Source of the DNA: Eopsaltria australis
Lineage: Eukaryota > Chordata > Aves > Passeriformes > Petroicidae
NCBI GenBank assembly: GCA_034509425.1
Contig: JAVTVJ010000041.1
Coordinates: 62,001 to 126,000 of the forward strand
Direction: 5' to 3'
Length of the DNA: 64,000 bases
Part shown: positions 1-13,400 of the stretch, one piece after another
Numbering within the stretch: the stretch's first letter is position 1
Layout: each line of letters opens with the position of its first letter
Translations under genes and position numbers: made by a program
The notes under the pieces: generated by a model
Seen by the model: the letters and a program-made list of their open reading frames with translations, nothing else
What the model was told of the DNA's origin: nothing
The model's database searches: none

Positions 1-3000
1 AAGTGATTTAGGGCATAATCCTAGAAGCATCTCAATTATCAGACCTGAGGTGTGGTAGCTTTGGTAGGTGGGGGTGAAAGTGTTTCTGATAGTATTTGCC
101 TACAGTCATTCTAATGACTCTCTTGACTGACAGTGCTTAATGCAGCGATTTAAATATGAAAAATGCTACTTGAATTAAGGTGTCATGAGCTCATCTGGAT
201 GCTGTATGACATTCTGCAAATGAAGTGTCAATTGACTTTCTACAAACGTTGTTATTTTCTTCCTGCTAGATAGTGAAAAATTACTGTTTTGACAAGGCCA
301 ATGAGTTCTTTGAAAATCAGTGTATGAACAGGCTGTGGTTTGAGAGCTCTGTTTTGATCTTTGCATGTTAACATGAACTAGTAGTAATTTAAATGTGCTA
401 GAAAATACCATGGCTTCACTTCTGTAGCTTTTAAAAGTGACAGTTATGGTCCTTTATGTGTGCATTTCTCCAGTGTGTAGTACACTTTTCTAGGGTGCAT
501 GAAAAGCCTCAAAGTGCAAAGAAAAAAAGCTGGGGAGTTTAATAAATAAAAGCGTTTTCCTTGTACTATTCACCTGGGGGATTTTATTTACACTTCGCTG
601 AAAATGTAATGCTCTCTGTTTCTGAGTTTGCTGATACCTCTCCTGTCATTTGTCTTTTAGATATTTGAACTAATCTGTCCTAATTCTAGTCAATGCATGG
701 ATAAAAATACCTGAAAATCAAGTTTTTCTATTTAACTGGCTGTTGTTTGCTGCGCAGACACAATGATTTGGCATTTCTTGGAAAGAGTGTTCCAGTCATG
801 AATCTAGATCTATATATTAATATTGGTAATTTTATTCAACCTTTGCTGAGTTTTGTATTTTTTTCATTCCCTATCCTGCAGTAGAGAATAATTGTATTCT
901 TCTATCACGTCAAGTTTTTGAGGGCAAACGAATTTAATTAATACTTGTTTAATTAGTTGTGTTTGAGTTCTGGGTACTTCGTTGCTGCTTTGAGATGTCT
1001 CTGTTTTCCATCTTTTAAAACCACATTCTCAGTGATATTCAGCTCTGCTCCTGCCATGGATTTTTCCAGCTGAGGCTCATAAGGTTCAGTTCCCATTGCC
1101 TGCCTGAGCTGCAGGCTTTATGTAAGCCCTGCTAATTGACCATTAGCTGCATCTGGAGAAGTAATTGCTCTATTAGCCATGGCTGGGCTGCTCCCCTGCG
1201 AGATCTCTATATCCCTCTACTGCTGGCTAAACATCCTGAAGCAGGTGCTTTACCTCTTCTAATGGACAGTTCATGGCTGGACATAACAGCTTCATTTTCA
1301 TCTGCTTCTCGTGGTTTACATTGTTGGAAAATCCATCTGGAGTGAGCAAAGGTGGCTCTTGTGCTGGAGAGCAAACAATAGTCAGTGGTCACCTGACTGC
1401 TCCATTTGCTGTTCACACTGCTGCTTGTCTGGTAAGTGCCATTGTTAACTATGAAAGGCACATCCTTTTTTCCTTAACGTGTAGGTGTGTTAAATTCTTG
1501 CTGTCTACAAAAGGGCATATTCAGGAAGAAAATTGTCATCCCTGTGACCTTGGGAGCAAAGCTTAGTGCTTTTTAATTGCTGGATATGTGTTTAGTTCTA
1601 ATGCTTCTGCAGAGCTGTTGCTTCAGCAAGACAGAATGTCTTCCTATTTCCAGTTACTGTTCATTAACAAAGGAATATTTTAGTCTAAATTTAGATGACC
1701 TCTGTTAAAAACAGAAGAAAACAGAAATGGTTCCAAGTGCCTGATAGTGACTATTTGTATGCAGGGAAATTAGACCAGGAGCATAGCCAGGCAATTAAAT
1801 GCTCATGGAATTTATTCTAGATTTTGTGGTAATAAAATGCTGTTACAGAGAAGCCTTTGTATGCATGGGAGCTATCTGCCATAAATTAGCCAAGATATTT
1901 TGTGCACTGAATGTTCTTTTTGTACTTCATATTTTTGTATTAGTTGAGTATCTTGGAAAACTTTTGAACTTGAACTTCAGCACAGATACCTAACTGAAGA
2001 ACAGTTCTATTTGCTTTGGAAAATCTGTTCGAAATACATAGGCAGGACATTGGTTTGTATCTTATTCTAAAAAACAGTTACCATGACGAAGAATTATGAG
2101 TCCAGAGGAACTCCAGCACTTGTAAAAAATCTCAGATAATTCAGACATTTTCAGATATAATCTGAGCGGATTTGGATTACAGTTTCCTTAATCTTTATTG
2201 AATAGTATTTTTTGCATGTGAGTACAGCATCAATATTTTGTGTATCTTTGTAAATAATAATATTCTAGTCACCAGCTTGGCACTTTGTAGGATTCATAAG
2301 GATTTCTAGTTGCAGACTAGGAGGAGAAGGCCAGAAACGTGTGTAAATAAATGTGACAAAATGCAAGTTTTGTCTGTCAGAATACATTGTTTTTCAGCAG
2401 CTTTGGAATTAGTTGTAAATACTTCAGCTGATAGACTGGAATTCTGTGGAAATACGGTTATCAGTATAAAAAAGGGGTAACTTGAATTAGGATTAGCTGT
2501 TTAAAACAGTTTTGAGACATATGCATGAATAGACTTGGAGTGGGAGGCTAATATTTAGTATAGATCAACTTGTTTTGAAGACAGTTTGTAGATGCTGGGC
2601 TTCATTCCCTGCCTGTTGTTGTGTCTCCCTACAGTTTAGGGCTGGACTGGGGGGCTGGCTGAGGTAAGGCACATCTCTGATTTAATTATGCATCAGTGGA
2701 CTTGGCTTGTCAGGATACTTCAAGGCCTTTGCCTTCATTGGTAATGAAGGGAGTAAATGACAGCAGGTGCTTGCTGAAGTGGGTAAGGAAAGCTTTTTGA
2801 ATAGCTTAGAGCCAGTGCACAGTGGCATTCACTGAGTTCCAGCCCTAGGTTCAGAATTGAAACGTATGCTTCAGTGTGTTTTAAGATTTCACTTTTAAGG
2901 GGAATGTGTTACTGGTATTTTATTACAGCTGCAATACGTTTCCAAATACTGGTCTTAACTTTGTGTAGCACTTCAAAATAAAACCTGAATTTATTCTGTT

Positions 3001-4341
3001 TTTAGGAAAGTCAGCTGTGTTTCTGGCATTCTGTAAAAAAGGATTTTCCTAGTGTGTTCTGATCATAAATTTTTTCAAAAGATTTTTTCAGTTTTCAGAG
3101 CCTGAGGAGAATTTAAGAGTAATGAAAATTCAGAGTTGTTTCTTTTATAACTATCAAAGAAGTCCTCAAATTGAGTTGTTTTTTAGTTATCAATACTGTT
3201 CTTGGCTATAATTCAGGTTGTGTGCATTCATTGGGGTGTAGGCATATAAATTATTTTGACAGTGGTGTGCTGTTTCTCAGGAGATTCATGGGTCCCATTA
3301 TTTGTGACATAAGAGTTATTCATGTAGCACTGATCATTCATCACTTGGGAAGGAAGAGTGTGGCAGTACTTTAAGGGAATGTGAAGCAAAGGTGGTTCAC
3401 AGGTGATGTAGAATCCAGGAGCACACTGCTGTGCACGATGAACTTCCCTTTTGTGGCACTGTTAAATCTGCAAGGCAGCATCTCAGTACCCTCGTGTTCC
3501 ATATATGTATTGAATCTTTATCACCTAATCTTAAATCTAGGCAAGTGTTGCTTTAGCACACATAAGTAGTACTAAAAGCATTAGGAAGGCAACCCAGTTA
3601 CTGAAGCCCTAGTTCTACTTGTTCAGTGAGTTTTTGAGGTTAGTCAGGCTGTTTTTGTTCTTCAGTGCTTGTTCAATTTTGTCTCCGTTGTTTTTGGGGT
3701 AGAAAGAAAAATTAGTGCGTTGGGAAAGCCAGGGCTCACCAAGGGTCAGCGCTTGCCCAGGGTGTCATTGGCAATAAGAACTTGTACTCCTCCATCAGCA
3801 GTAAAAGCTGGACAAAGCAGAGTGAATGGAGCAAGTGATTTAGTGACAGCAGATAAGGCTGGGATTATGTTCTTTCCCTTGGTCTCACAGAGGTCTCACG
3901 GGTTGGTGTGAGAGTAACAAGTAAGTGTAGAATAAGAAGAGCTGCCGGCAGCAGGTGAGGATTGGAGTCAGGAGTTACTTGGGAGAATTCTCCTTGTTCC
4001 GTGCGACCTCATGGGCTGCTTTTCCAAGGTTGCTGTGAATCCTTGAAGGGCCTCTCTACCATGTGTGAAAGGTCATGGAGGTGTTTGATGGCTGGAGAAA
4101 TGCTGTGGCACTTCTAGAAGACAGCAGGAACAACTCATGGGAAAATGACTTTGAACTGTACATGTGGTATGAAATGTAGTCACAGAGTAATCCAGGCAAG
4201 GCCAGAATTTAGTGATATCCACAATGTATTTTATTACTGTAAAGTTGGATTTGACAGGTCCAAATGGAATATAATAAAAATATGCATATATTGTTTACTT
4301 CTGATAACAATTGCATGACTTTTGTGCTCACTCTTGTTAAG
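1..4341 (+). other. LONP2: LONP2 intron, 5' end outside the window
   Basis: AT-rich non-coding DNA ending in an AG acceptor at 4340-4341. I looked for the preceding LONP2 exon, which in the family encodes the end of the Walker B region and a GDPAAALLE-like stretch, and did not find it. The window therefore opens inside an intron. Short open frames here (for example 1136-1345 and 1273-1566 on +) have no recognisable domains and I treat them as chance. I saw no CR1 or LTR signature in this stretch. Confidence 0.75.
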
Positions 4342-4492
4342 GTCTTGGATCCAGAACAAAATCACAGTTTCACCGATCACTACCTGAACGTAGCCTTTGA
4401 CCTGTCCCAAGTGCTTTTCATAGCTACAGCCAACACCACAGCCACGATCCCACCTGCTCTGCTGGACAGAATGGAGGTTATCCAAGTGCCAG
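4342..4492 (+). CDS. LONP2: LONP2 coding exon a (end of AAA+ core)
   Basis: The exon has 50 codons plus one base (151 nt). It starts after the acceptor at 4340-4341 and stops before a GTAACA donor at 4493. The translation begins [10 protein letters not shown] and ends IQVP plus the first base of Gly. FIATANTT is the sensor-1 strand with its polar Asn. LLDRME carries the arginine likely to act as arginine finger toward the neighbouring subunit's ATP. From memory, this segment is nearly identical to mammalian LONP2. Walker A and B must be encoded by exons outside the window. Confidence 0.96.
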
Positions 4493-7400
4493 GTAACACT
4501 GCACTGCCTTCATTACATGGCTATTGCGGGTCCTTAACCAAGTTTGAGGTGTTTCTGCTGAAATGAAAGGCAGCTCCTCTAGGAAAGCCTGCCAGGAATC
4601 TGGAATGTGTGGCCAGAGTTGTTAAAAGGGACAAGGCAGGGTGCCTCTGTTGTGGCCTCTGTCACAAAAATAATATTTAGCATTGCACTCAGGAAAATTC
4701 AGTTCAGGTGTGTGGTGATACGTACACATGTTCTGTAGTGATATTTTCCTTGACTGATTTGTTTGTATTCTAATGGTCAGTTGGCTGATGCATCTTTTGA
4801 AGATTCCAGTGGAGAAACACTAAAATTCTGTTCTTGTTGATGTAAAGTTATGAATAGCCACAAAGGATCATACCAACAGCCTCGTAAATTATAGCTGGGG
4901 GAGGTTTTTTGTTAAATTCAGTGAGGTAGAATTGTAAAAGATAAGAGATTTGATTATATTGTAGTGTATAGGCAAAAATATTTTTAATAAATATGTGCTT
5001 TTTTTTTTGAAGGATACACACAAGAAGAAAAAATTGAAATTGCACATAGACACTTGATTCCTAAACAGCTTGAACAACATGGTCTGACTCCACAGCAAAT
5101 ACAGATTCCCCAAGTAACCACATTGGGCATAATTACCAGGTAAATCTGTTCATTGCTTTCAGTTTAAATACCTTCTTTTATAAATCAGTTTATAAACTGG
5201 TAATACAACCATATCTTAATATGTATTGTCCCTAATAGCTTCAGCAGTTCAAGAGTGGGTGGTTTATGGAATTGCTCTTTCCTTAGCTCTTGTTTTCTCT
5301 ACAGAATATCCTTTCTGTGGAGAGTTCCTTGCTCTTGCTCTCCAGGTGTGGCTCACAATCAGTTGTGCTGACACAATTGCCAAGGGCCTGTGAATAAAAA
5401 CGAACACCTGAGGCTGGTGTGGCTGCAGTATGTGAAGCCATGGCCTTGGCAGCAGACAACATTTAATTTAAAGAACCAAGTTACATTTCTATCATTTTCA
5501 CACAAAAAATGGAAATTACCCTTCTTTTCCCTTGGGACTTGATGGGTACATTTGTCTAAAATTTGGAATTAGGTTTAAAAAATTACAATACGGGGGTTTT
5601 AAATAGCTTCTGTTCATTAGAACTGGGGTTTTTGTTGGACATGACAGCAAATGTATTGATCAGAACATATTTGGAACCTGAAACTAGCTCATTTCCAATG
5701 GAAAAAATGTATTGGGATTCAATGAACTGAAGTATTTTATGAGCAGTGTTTTGGCTGTTTTGTGTAGTGTTACTGCCTGGTGCTTCTTTTTAGTTCATGG
5801 ACTAAAACAAAAGGTTCTTTTACAGCCATTTCCTCAACTTCCAGTGAAATATATATTTCAAGTTTTAATATAGTTCTTCCTTTTAATTTTTATGCATCTG
5901 AGAAGAGCTCAGAAGAGCTCATTGCTTAGCATTTCGTGAAGGTTTGGCACCAGGTGTTAGTCATGTTTTCCCACTCAGTAATTTGTCTACAATTTTATCA
6001 GCAACCACAATTACTTTGATAAAAACAAATTATTTTTTCCTATGTATTAGTGCTGTCCAGCGTTTTGGTGCCTTTCCCATCCCACTTTCTGTGGCTGTGT
6101 GTTCAGTAAGGAAGTGTTTCCATTGGAAAGAGCTCTGTCTTGCAAAGCACAGCCCAGCACAGGCATTGTCTCCCACAGGTACACGAGGGAGGCAGGAGTG
6201 CGGGCCCTGGATCGGAAGCTGGGAGCCATCTGCAGAGCAGTGGCTGTCAAAGTGGCAGAAGGGCAGCACAAAGAAGCAAAGCCAGATCGTGCTGAAGTGG
6301 GGGAAGGAGAAGGTGTGTATCTTTGGCATATTTTGTTAAAAAGGGAACTTCCAGTGTAGTCACTAGGAAGATAATTTAGCAGCTTTTCCTCCTGTTTCAT
6401 TCTTCTTTAAGGACTGTTTTCAAAAGCATGGCAGATAGTGTGACATTACTGTTATGTACAGTTTTAGTGCTGAATTATGACTTAGGACATATTTTGAGTA
6501 GTTTCAGCCTGCTGAGTTGTTAATTGAGAAGTTCAGTGCATCTGTTTCGTATCTTAGGGATGCAGTTATGATTTGTGTATGTCTTTCTAGGTTTTTTATT
6601 GCAAACTTTTCACTTCTTCTCTTTAATACAAAACTAAGCATGGCTGTAGTTCCTACTAGCTCAGAACTCAATCTGGTTATTTTGTTGTACGCTAAAGAAA
6701 TTGTCTGCTTGAAGAACTCTGAAATTAGAATTGTTTTTATGTGCTTTTTAAGACTATGGTTATTCAAAGTCTCTTGGAGCATTGGTAGCTTCTCAGCCTC
6801 TGTTAGTCTGGTCTTGTTTCCCATGTTACAGACAGTGTTTTATCATTCCCAGTCATCCAGCAGACTGAAAGAAAGGTAAACACAAAACTCTCAAAGAGCA
6901 AAAATACCCAGGTAACTGCTCTGCCAGTAAAGGTAGGTCTCTTTCTGGTCTTGAAGTGGGAAAGGGAAGGAAGAAGTCAGGCCCATGATCCAGTTCATGT
7001 GCAGCACACAGCAGGTGTCTGTTCCCTTTTTCATTCCCCTCATGAGTGTTCTCTGTAACAACAATGAACATCCACGATGCGTTTGGTGAAAGATACAATG
7101 GAGGGTGTAGATGGCTGTACTTTGTTCCAGCCAGATGCTGATGGAGGGTGTTGCTGTATGCAGCAGTTTCCTGTTGGAGCTCTGCAGTGCTCTTTGCAGC
7201 ACTGGATGTCTGCAGGAGCCCTCAGTGTCAGGTAGATTAGAAATGTGAAATGACAAACCCCAAACCTCAGGCTGAACTTCTAAAATGTGGATAGCCCTTA
7301 GTCTAATAAAATCTATCCAGCAGGGTGTTGGGTGTTTCATTAGTTTGTTTTCTAAAGACTGAAATGAGTTCAGGTGACAAAAAATTCTGCCAGTCTGTCA

Positions 7401-10400
7401 GAGAGCAGCTGAGTGTCAGAGGATCCTGGAAACTGGAAACTGCAGAATGGCTGCTTGCTGTTGTTCCAGCATACTCACAGACCTAAAATACTGAACAGGG
7501 CCTTGTTAGTTTGATGTTCTGAAATACTCCACAATTTAGTTATGTGGAAAAAACCTTTAGGTTCTGACATCCGTACAGCTGAAATAGGCCTGGTCTGGAT
7601 TGGAGGAGGACAAGTGAGGAGACTCATTATCTGTTCCTTTAAAACCAGGCAGCAAACAAGTCTGAACATTGCCTGCCTCTTTCAGAGAGTAAATCCCAGG
7701 AGAGGAAATATAAGGGATATTTTTGCAAGCAGTGGTAATAATTAGAAGGGTGTTTGAAGAAGAGTTTTACCCACAGTAAAAACTTCCATAATTTGTCTCT
7801 GAGAATGTGTTTCTTGACAGTCTTTCAGCTTTACCTTGCCTTTTTTCCCTAGCTCAGTATTTCCCTTCTGAAAATTAAATCTTCTTTTACCTGGTTGAGT
7901 TTTCTAAGATCACTGTAATGTCTGTAAAAATTGTAATATCAGAAAGCTGAATTTGGCAGTGTTTGCTTAAGCAGGTTCAGCTTGGTTTTTTCTCAATGTT
8001 TGGCTTAAAGGCAGTGAGCTCTCACCGTAGCAGTGAGTGAATCCGAGAACAATCCTGCAATTTAAATCATCCCATCTACAATAAAAGGCAGAGGTTTAAG
8101 AGACATATTTACCAATGCTTTCCTTTTATATTATGTGTGTGTTCTCTGCCTTGTGTGCTCTGATGGACTTTGTGAAGTCAAACACTGCCTTGTTGATTCT
8201 TCTGTGCTCTCTTCATGAATGTGGCCCCTGAGCCTTTGGGCTGTGCTGGCCCAGCTCATCAGCACCAGGCAGTACCAGGTGTCCTGGCTACTGCAGCCTT
8301 TGGATGGTAGTTTAGACAAGTCATATTTTCAGAGTATGTAGCTGTGTCTAAAATGTGTTTCAGAGGTCTAATGCAATTGCCAAATAAAAAGAGATGTCAT
8401 TCTGCTCTTCAAGCATTCTGGTAAAATAAACGAGAGGTAGGTTCAGAGCAAAACTCATGGTACTGTAAGAAGAAACACTTCATTATTAAGGCAAGTAACA
8501 AAAAGGAACTGTATTAGACATCTCAATCCAGTGAGAGAGTTATTTACTGTGTTAAAATTAGCACTGTGCTTGGAACTTAGGTATTTACACTGTTAAAATT
8601 AGTACTGGACTTGCAATTTACCAAAGCTAAGTGAAAAAATAGCAACCCAAGTGCTTCAAAAGGGGGCAAAATGCTGGCATTTTTGGTTGACCCACTTTGG
8701 AGTAGAAATAACCTGTGAAGAGTTGCCTTTGTACTTCTGGAGTGAAAACTGTTCATAAGAAAAAGCTGTATTAATGAGAGGGACTCTGAGAGACAGGTGT
8801 CTCTACAGTGACACTTCACTGTTATGCAGACTTGTACAGAATGGTGCAGTCTGCAAAGTGGGTTTTATTTTGTACTAATACTGTGCTTGCACCCTGATGA
8901 GTTTTTACAGTGTGTCATTTGCTGGGAGTGTATAAGAGTGGGAGCCTTTTAAAAAACATTTTTATTTTCATTCTGTCTGTTGGGAACATCTAAGTGTTCA
9001 AAACAAAGTTAGTAAAGATCTCCAAATACTTGCAAGTTGATGCAAATAGTGAGATTGGTAGCCTAAATCTATTTCTTTGGAATTTTTTCTCCTGTTGATT
9101 AGTGGACATTTGTGCAGTTGTGCATCATGATGATGAATTTTTATTCCATATAATGAATTACTCTGGAAGATTAGTTGATCAGCTTTTCATCCCTTACTAC
9201 TTTCATTTAGCATTATTTCTTGAATTTTTTTCTTTATCTATATAAAAATACCTAGAATTCATTTTTGCTTTCCACATTTGTGTGTTGCTGATGTGACACT
9301 GAGACTCTGCAGTTAGTGCACTGGTATGCCTTGAGTTGTGACTAGGAGAGGGCAGAGTGCAGGCCTGCCTTGCTTGCTGAAACACAATTTACACCTGCTC
9401 CAGAGCACAGCCAAATCCTGCCATGGTGCCTGTGGTGTTTATTCAACGGAGTGCCTCTGGCTGCTGGGTTGCAGTAAGAGTTAGGGACACTAGGTGGTAG
9501 AATCACAGAATTTCCACCATTACCTTGATTCAATCAGACTATGAACTCCAAGGGGAGCACCTGTTTTCAAGGCTTTGTAAAGATGAGGCTTTTGTCCCAG
9601 CTTGCAGTGGGCTCCAGGGAGGGAGGGTGCTGCCCTAGCAGAGCTGCACATTCTCTCTCAGGCTGGGTTCAGCCCTTCCCAGAAATGCACCACTACAGTG
9701 CACGGGCAGCTTTTAGTGCCTTCCTTACTCCTCTGACTCCTGAGCTTTCTGGAGAAGTTGATGAGTGCAGGAGTGTTGGTTTGTGTCAGTTGTTGAGTTT
9801 GCACAGGGAACTTCAGCAGAGGCAAATGCAGTCATTTTTAGATCTCTCTGGGGAGTCGTCCCTGTGTGCAGTAATGCTATCTGATATTTCACTGAAACAC
9901 TATCTAAGATTTATGAGACATTCCTCGAGTCCTTTGACAGTAGAAGAAACTCTAGGAGTCACAAAAATATGTGAAACTCTCCTTCCTGTTTTAGTGCAAC
10001 TGCCTTGAGAATACAATGCAGCAACTGTGCACTAAGGCATCATATCATGATACAGCAGTTGAAACCCAGAGTGAAAAACAATTTGTCTAATTGAGACCCC
10101 AAGGGAGATTTAGGACAGGTAATATTTCATAACTAAAAGTGATGAAATGAAAATTGTATTTATTTTGAAACCAAGGCTTTGAACATACTTAAGTATTTCC
10201 ATAACCCAGCAATGCAGAGCAGTTTGTTCTACTCCTTGTGGATGAAACACTTGGTTTTAAATTAAATGCAAGTTTGACTGAAGTGGTCAGTGGGAACTGA
10301 CACATGAAATCTGCTGAGCATCGGTCCCAGGGTGATGTGACTGCAGGAACTCAGGTCTGAGCTCAGCTCTGCTGACCTTACAGAGCTTCCCAGCTCTGCA

Positions 10401-13400
10401 GGCTGCAGTGTGGGCTTTTTTCTGAAATTTCTGAGAATTGCTTGGAATTACTTCTGTGTAGGAGGTCAAAAAGGCATAAATGTTCTGAGAAGTTTGATTT
10501 ATATACAACTTAATTTTCAAAGTGTTGGTTTTTTCCATGTTAATTTATCTAAATATTCCTGCATGAACACCTCAAGGTCAAGTGCTTCTAGTGCACATTA
10601 TTATTGTAGGCCACAAATGATGGAATGTAATTATTTTGTGGAAAGAGAACCTTTCTGATGCTGTGGGGAGAAATGCATGTAACATTAAATTGAAGCATAT
10701 AAGTAAGTGTAAACAGGATTAGGGTCCCAGGAAATTGTTCCCTTGCTAAAGAAAACCTTGTGGAAGTAACACTTCCTAAAACTTTGGTGCATAAGATTTA
10801 AGTTTGACAGTGGAATGTTGCTTTTAGAGTTCAGTTTCATGTTATGGCTGGCTTTGAATGTGAACTGTAGTCAGCAAGAACAATCCCATCCTTTTCTACC
10901 TAAATGCAGTTTTGGGGGTGTTTTAGTTCATGGGGGCTGAAAGAATTCTGGGCCTATCTGTTGTGTGCTGAAGCATCTGCTGCTAAGTCAGATGAGGAAA
11001 AAAAAAATTTGTTATTTTCCCTTTAATTGCCCACAGACTTGAAATAAACTTGTCCATCATCCTGATGCTCTTTTTTCTCTCTTCATAGCAATTCAGCAAA
11101 TCAGAATGTGGTATGTTAAAAACTGCTTAAAAATGTTAGCATTCTATTTTTCTATCTTGGTCAGTAAATATGGCTGGAAATCTTTGGGTTTAAGGCTTCT
11201 GTTGCTAGTGCTTAATTTAAATCTGTTTTATGAGGAGATGAGAAATTGTTGAGGGTGTTTTAGGCTTTTGTATTCTCTCATTTCCATCACATCTGTAGCG
11301 GGTAGCAGTCTTAATTTTTAAAAAATCTTTGTGCCATGAAATGACTATAAAGATTAAATCTTTAATTATATTTAATAGTTCATTATCAGTATTGTCAGTG
11401 TTTTCTTACAAATCCAGTATTTACATGTGAGACTGTTTTCTTTTGGGAACTTGGAAAGGCAGATTCTTGAGGAACATTGTGATCTTCGAGTAACTGCAAA
11501 TTGGAAAATTTTACAAACATAATCTTTTTTTTGGTTGGTTGTTTTTTGAACTTATTTTTGGTTACTTTGGGAGGGCTGTGTGTTGTTGTTTATTTTTAGT
11601 ATTACAATGTTTAAATATTAAGACAACTCAATACGGTGCTGCTTTTGTGTGAGCAGCCATGTAATAGCAGAGCAGCAGGTGGTTCCTCTAGTGCAGTTTG
11701 GAGCTCTGCTAAGGGCACTTGTTGACCTTTCAGTTTATTTTGCCAACTTATCTCAAACTGTAAGATGATTAAGCTGCTGTCCTAATTAGAAGTTTTGTTT
11801 CTGGAAACTTGAATTTAAGTGTCATGTTTTAGATAAATGTGTCGTTTAGCTTGTACTGTGGTTTATGGCTGTTAGTCTGGAGTAGGTAGGGAACACACAT
11901 TTGTCATTGTTAGTGGAAATCTTAATTACTTGCATCTTTATAGATTCTTTATAGTCAGCACTTCTTTAAAGATGATAAACGAAGATGGCTTTTTCCTTCG
12001 AAGATAAAGTTAGTTTGTAATTATATTTTGGGACATCACTGTATGCTTTTTTTAGAAAATTAGATAATGCCAGAATTTAGGTTAGTGCTTTTAGAAAAAG
12101 TCTGGACTTTGTTATTGTTGCAGATTATAAAATGGGATCTACTCGTTAGATCAGATTAACTCAAAGAAAAGAGTTTCTGATTCTTTTAATAGTGCAAGTG
12201 GCCTCAAATTCCCTAATTTGTTTTTGAGAAGTTTGTCTCATTAGCTGTATACAGAGTTAGGTGAAATAAATAGATTTGTGTTTGTTAGGCAGCAAAATCT
12301 TGGTATAGAACAAAAGCAGCTGTTTTTAAACTCAATTTTGTTTTGAAATATGATTTGCATCTCAGATTATCAAATAGCGTGGAAATTGCAGTCTGAATTG
12401 CAAGAATAGCATGCAGGGTCACGTTTCCTAGACTTGCCAGTATTTGTGTCTTTGAATTTCTTATGTACAAAAATAGTAGTTCAACAAAAACAGAGAGACA
12501 TGCTGGAACAACAGGAGGCATCTGACCAAGGCAGTGTTTGCAGTAAAGGAATGGGATTTAGCCATGGAGCGGTGAGTTGTACAATGGACAGATTAGTGGC
12601 TGTTGGATAATAACTATTAGATTGGATTCCTGAATGAAAGCTGAGTTGCTGCTGTTAGGTTAATAGTGATGTAGAATGTTTTCCTTGATACTCTATTAAG
12701 GCATTAGTGGGAATTGCACTGTCACAGAATTGTCTGTAAAAAGCTTTGTGTATCAGCATTAATAACAGGATAGTTTGTATCTTGTGAAAGGAGACATCCT
12801 CATTCATCCGTTCTGAGAATTGCTTTTGCACCACTGACCACCTCTTCACATTATAGTAAATAGATTAGATAGTTCCTTTTCAAACTAAAATCAGAAAGAA
12901 TTCAAAGAAAGTAAACAACCCATATTGGGGTCCAAAATACGACACAGGAGTCTTGAAGCTCAGTTTACATTCCTGTGTGATGGAGACTTCAGATGTGTGC
13001 TGGGCTGGGGTTTGGGGTGGGAAGAAAAGTGTTCACTCCGTGTGTGCACAAGGGCAGCCCTGGGGCAGGGAGGCACTGCCCTGGGAGTGCCACAGATCCT
13101 TACAAACAGCTGGGCTGTCCAAGCATTCTTCATTTCTCTGGTCCATGTTTTACTCAAACACTGCTTAGGGCTCTTGAGAAATGCTGATTCACCTCTTGCA
13201 CCTGGATCAGATTGTGTGGGGAAATGATTCCCTGCTTGCCTCGTCCCTCTGCTCCCAGTGCCTTGGTAACTGAGCAGTGTCGGCCCTGCCAGTGATGTGC
13301 AGGTTCTTGAGCTCAGTCAGAGACTCTGGCATTGCCATGGTCCCCATTACAGTTCATTTCTTGTATAGAAAGAGAAAACAGAAATTTGAAGGCAGCTCTG

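Noticed and set aside
9490..9540. Possible reverse CR1 fragment (AGAATCACAGAAT-like start)
   Set aside because: Only about a dozen bases resemble a CR1 end and the rest does not follow the consensus.
9541..10008. 155-codon + strand frame in a LONP2 intron
   Set aside because: No domain, no fitting splice sites, and LONP2 exons join correctly without it.
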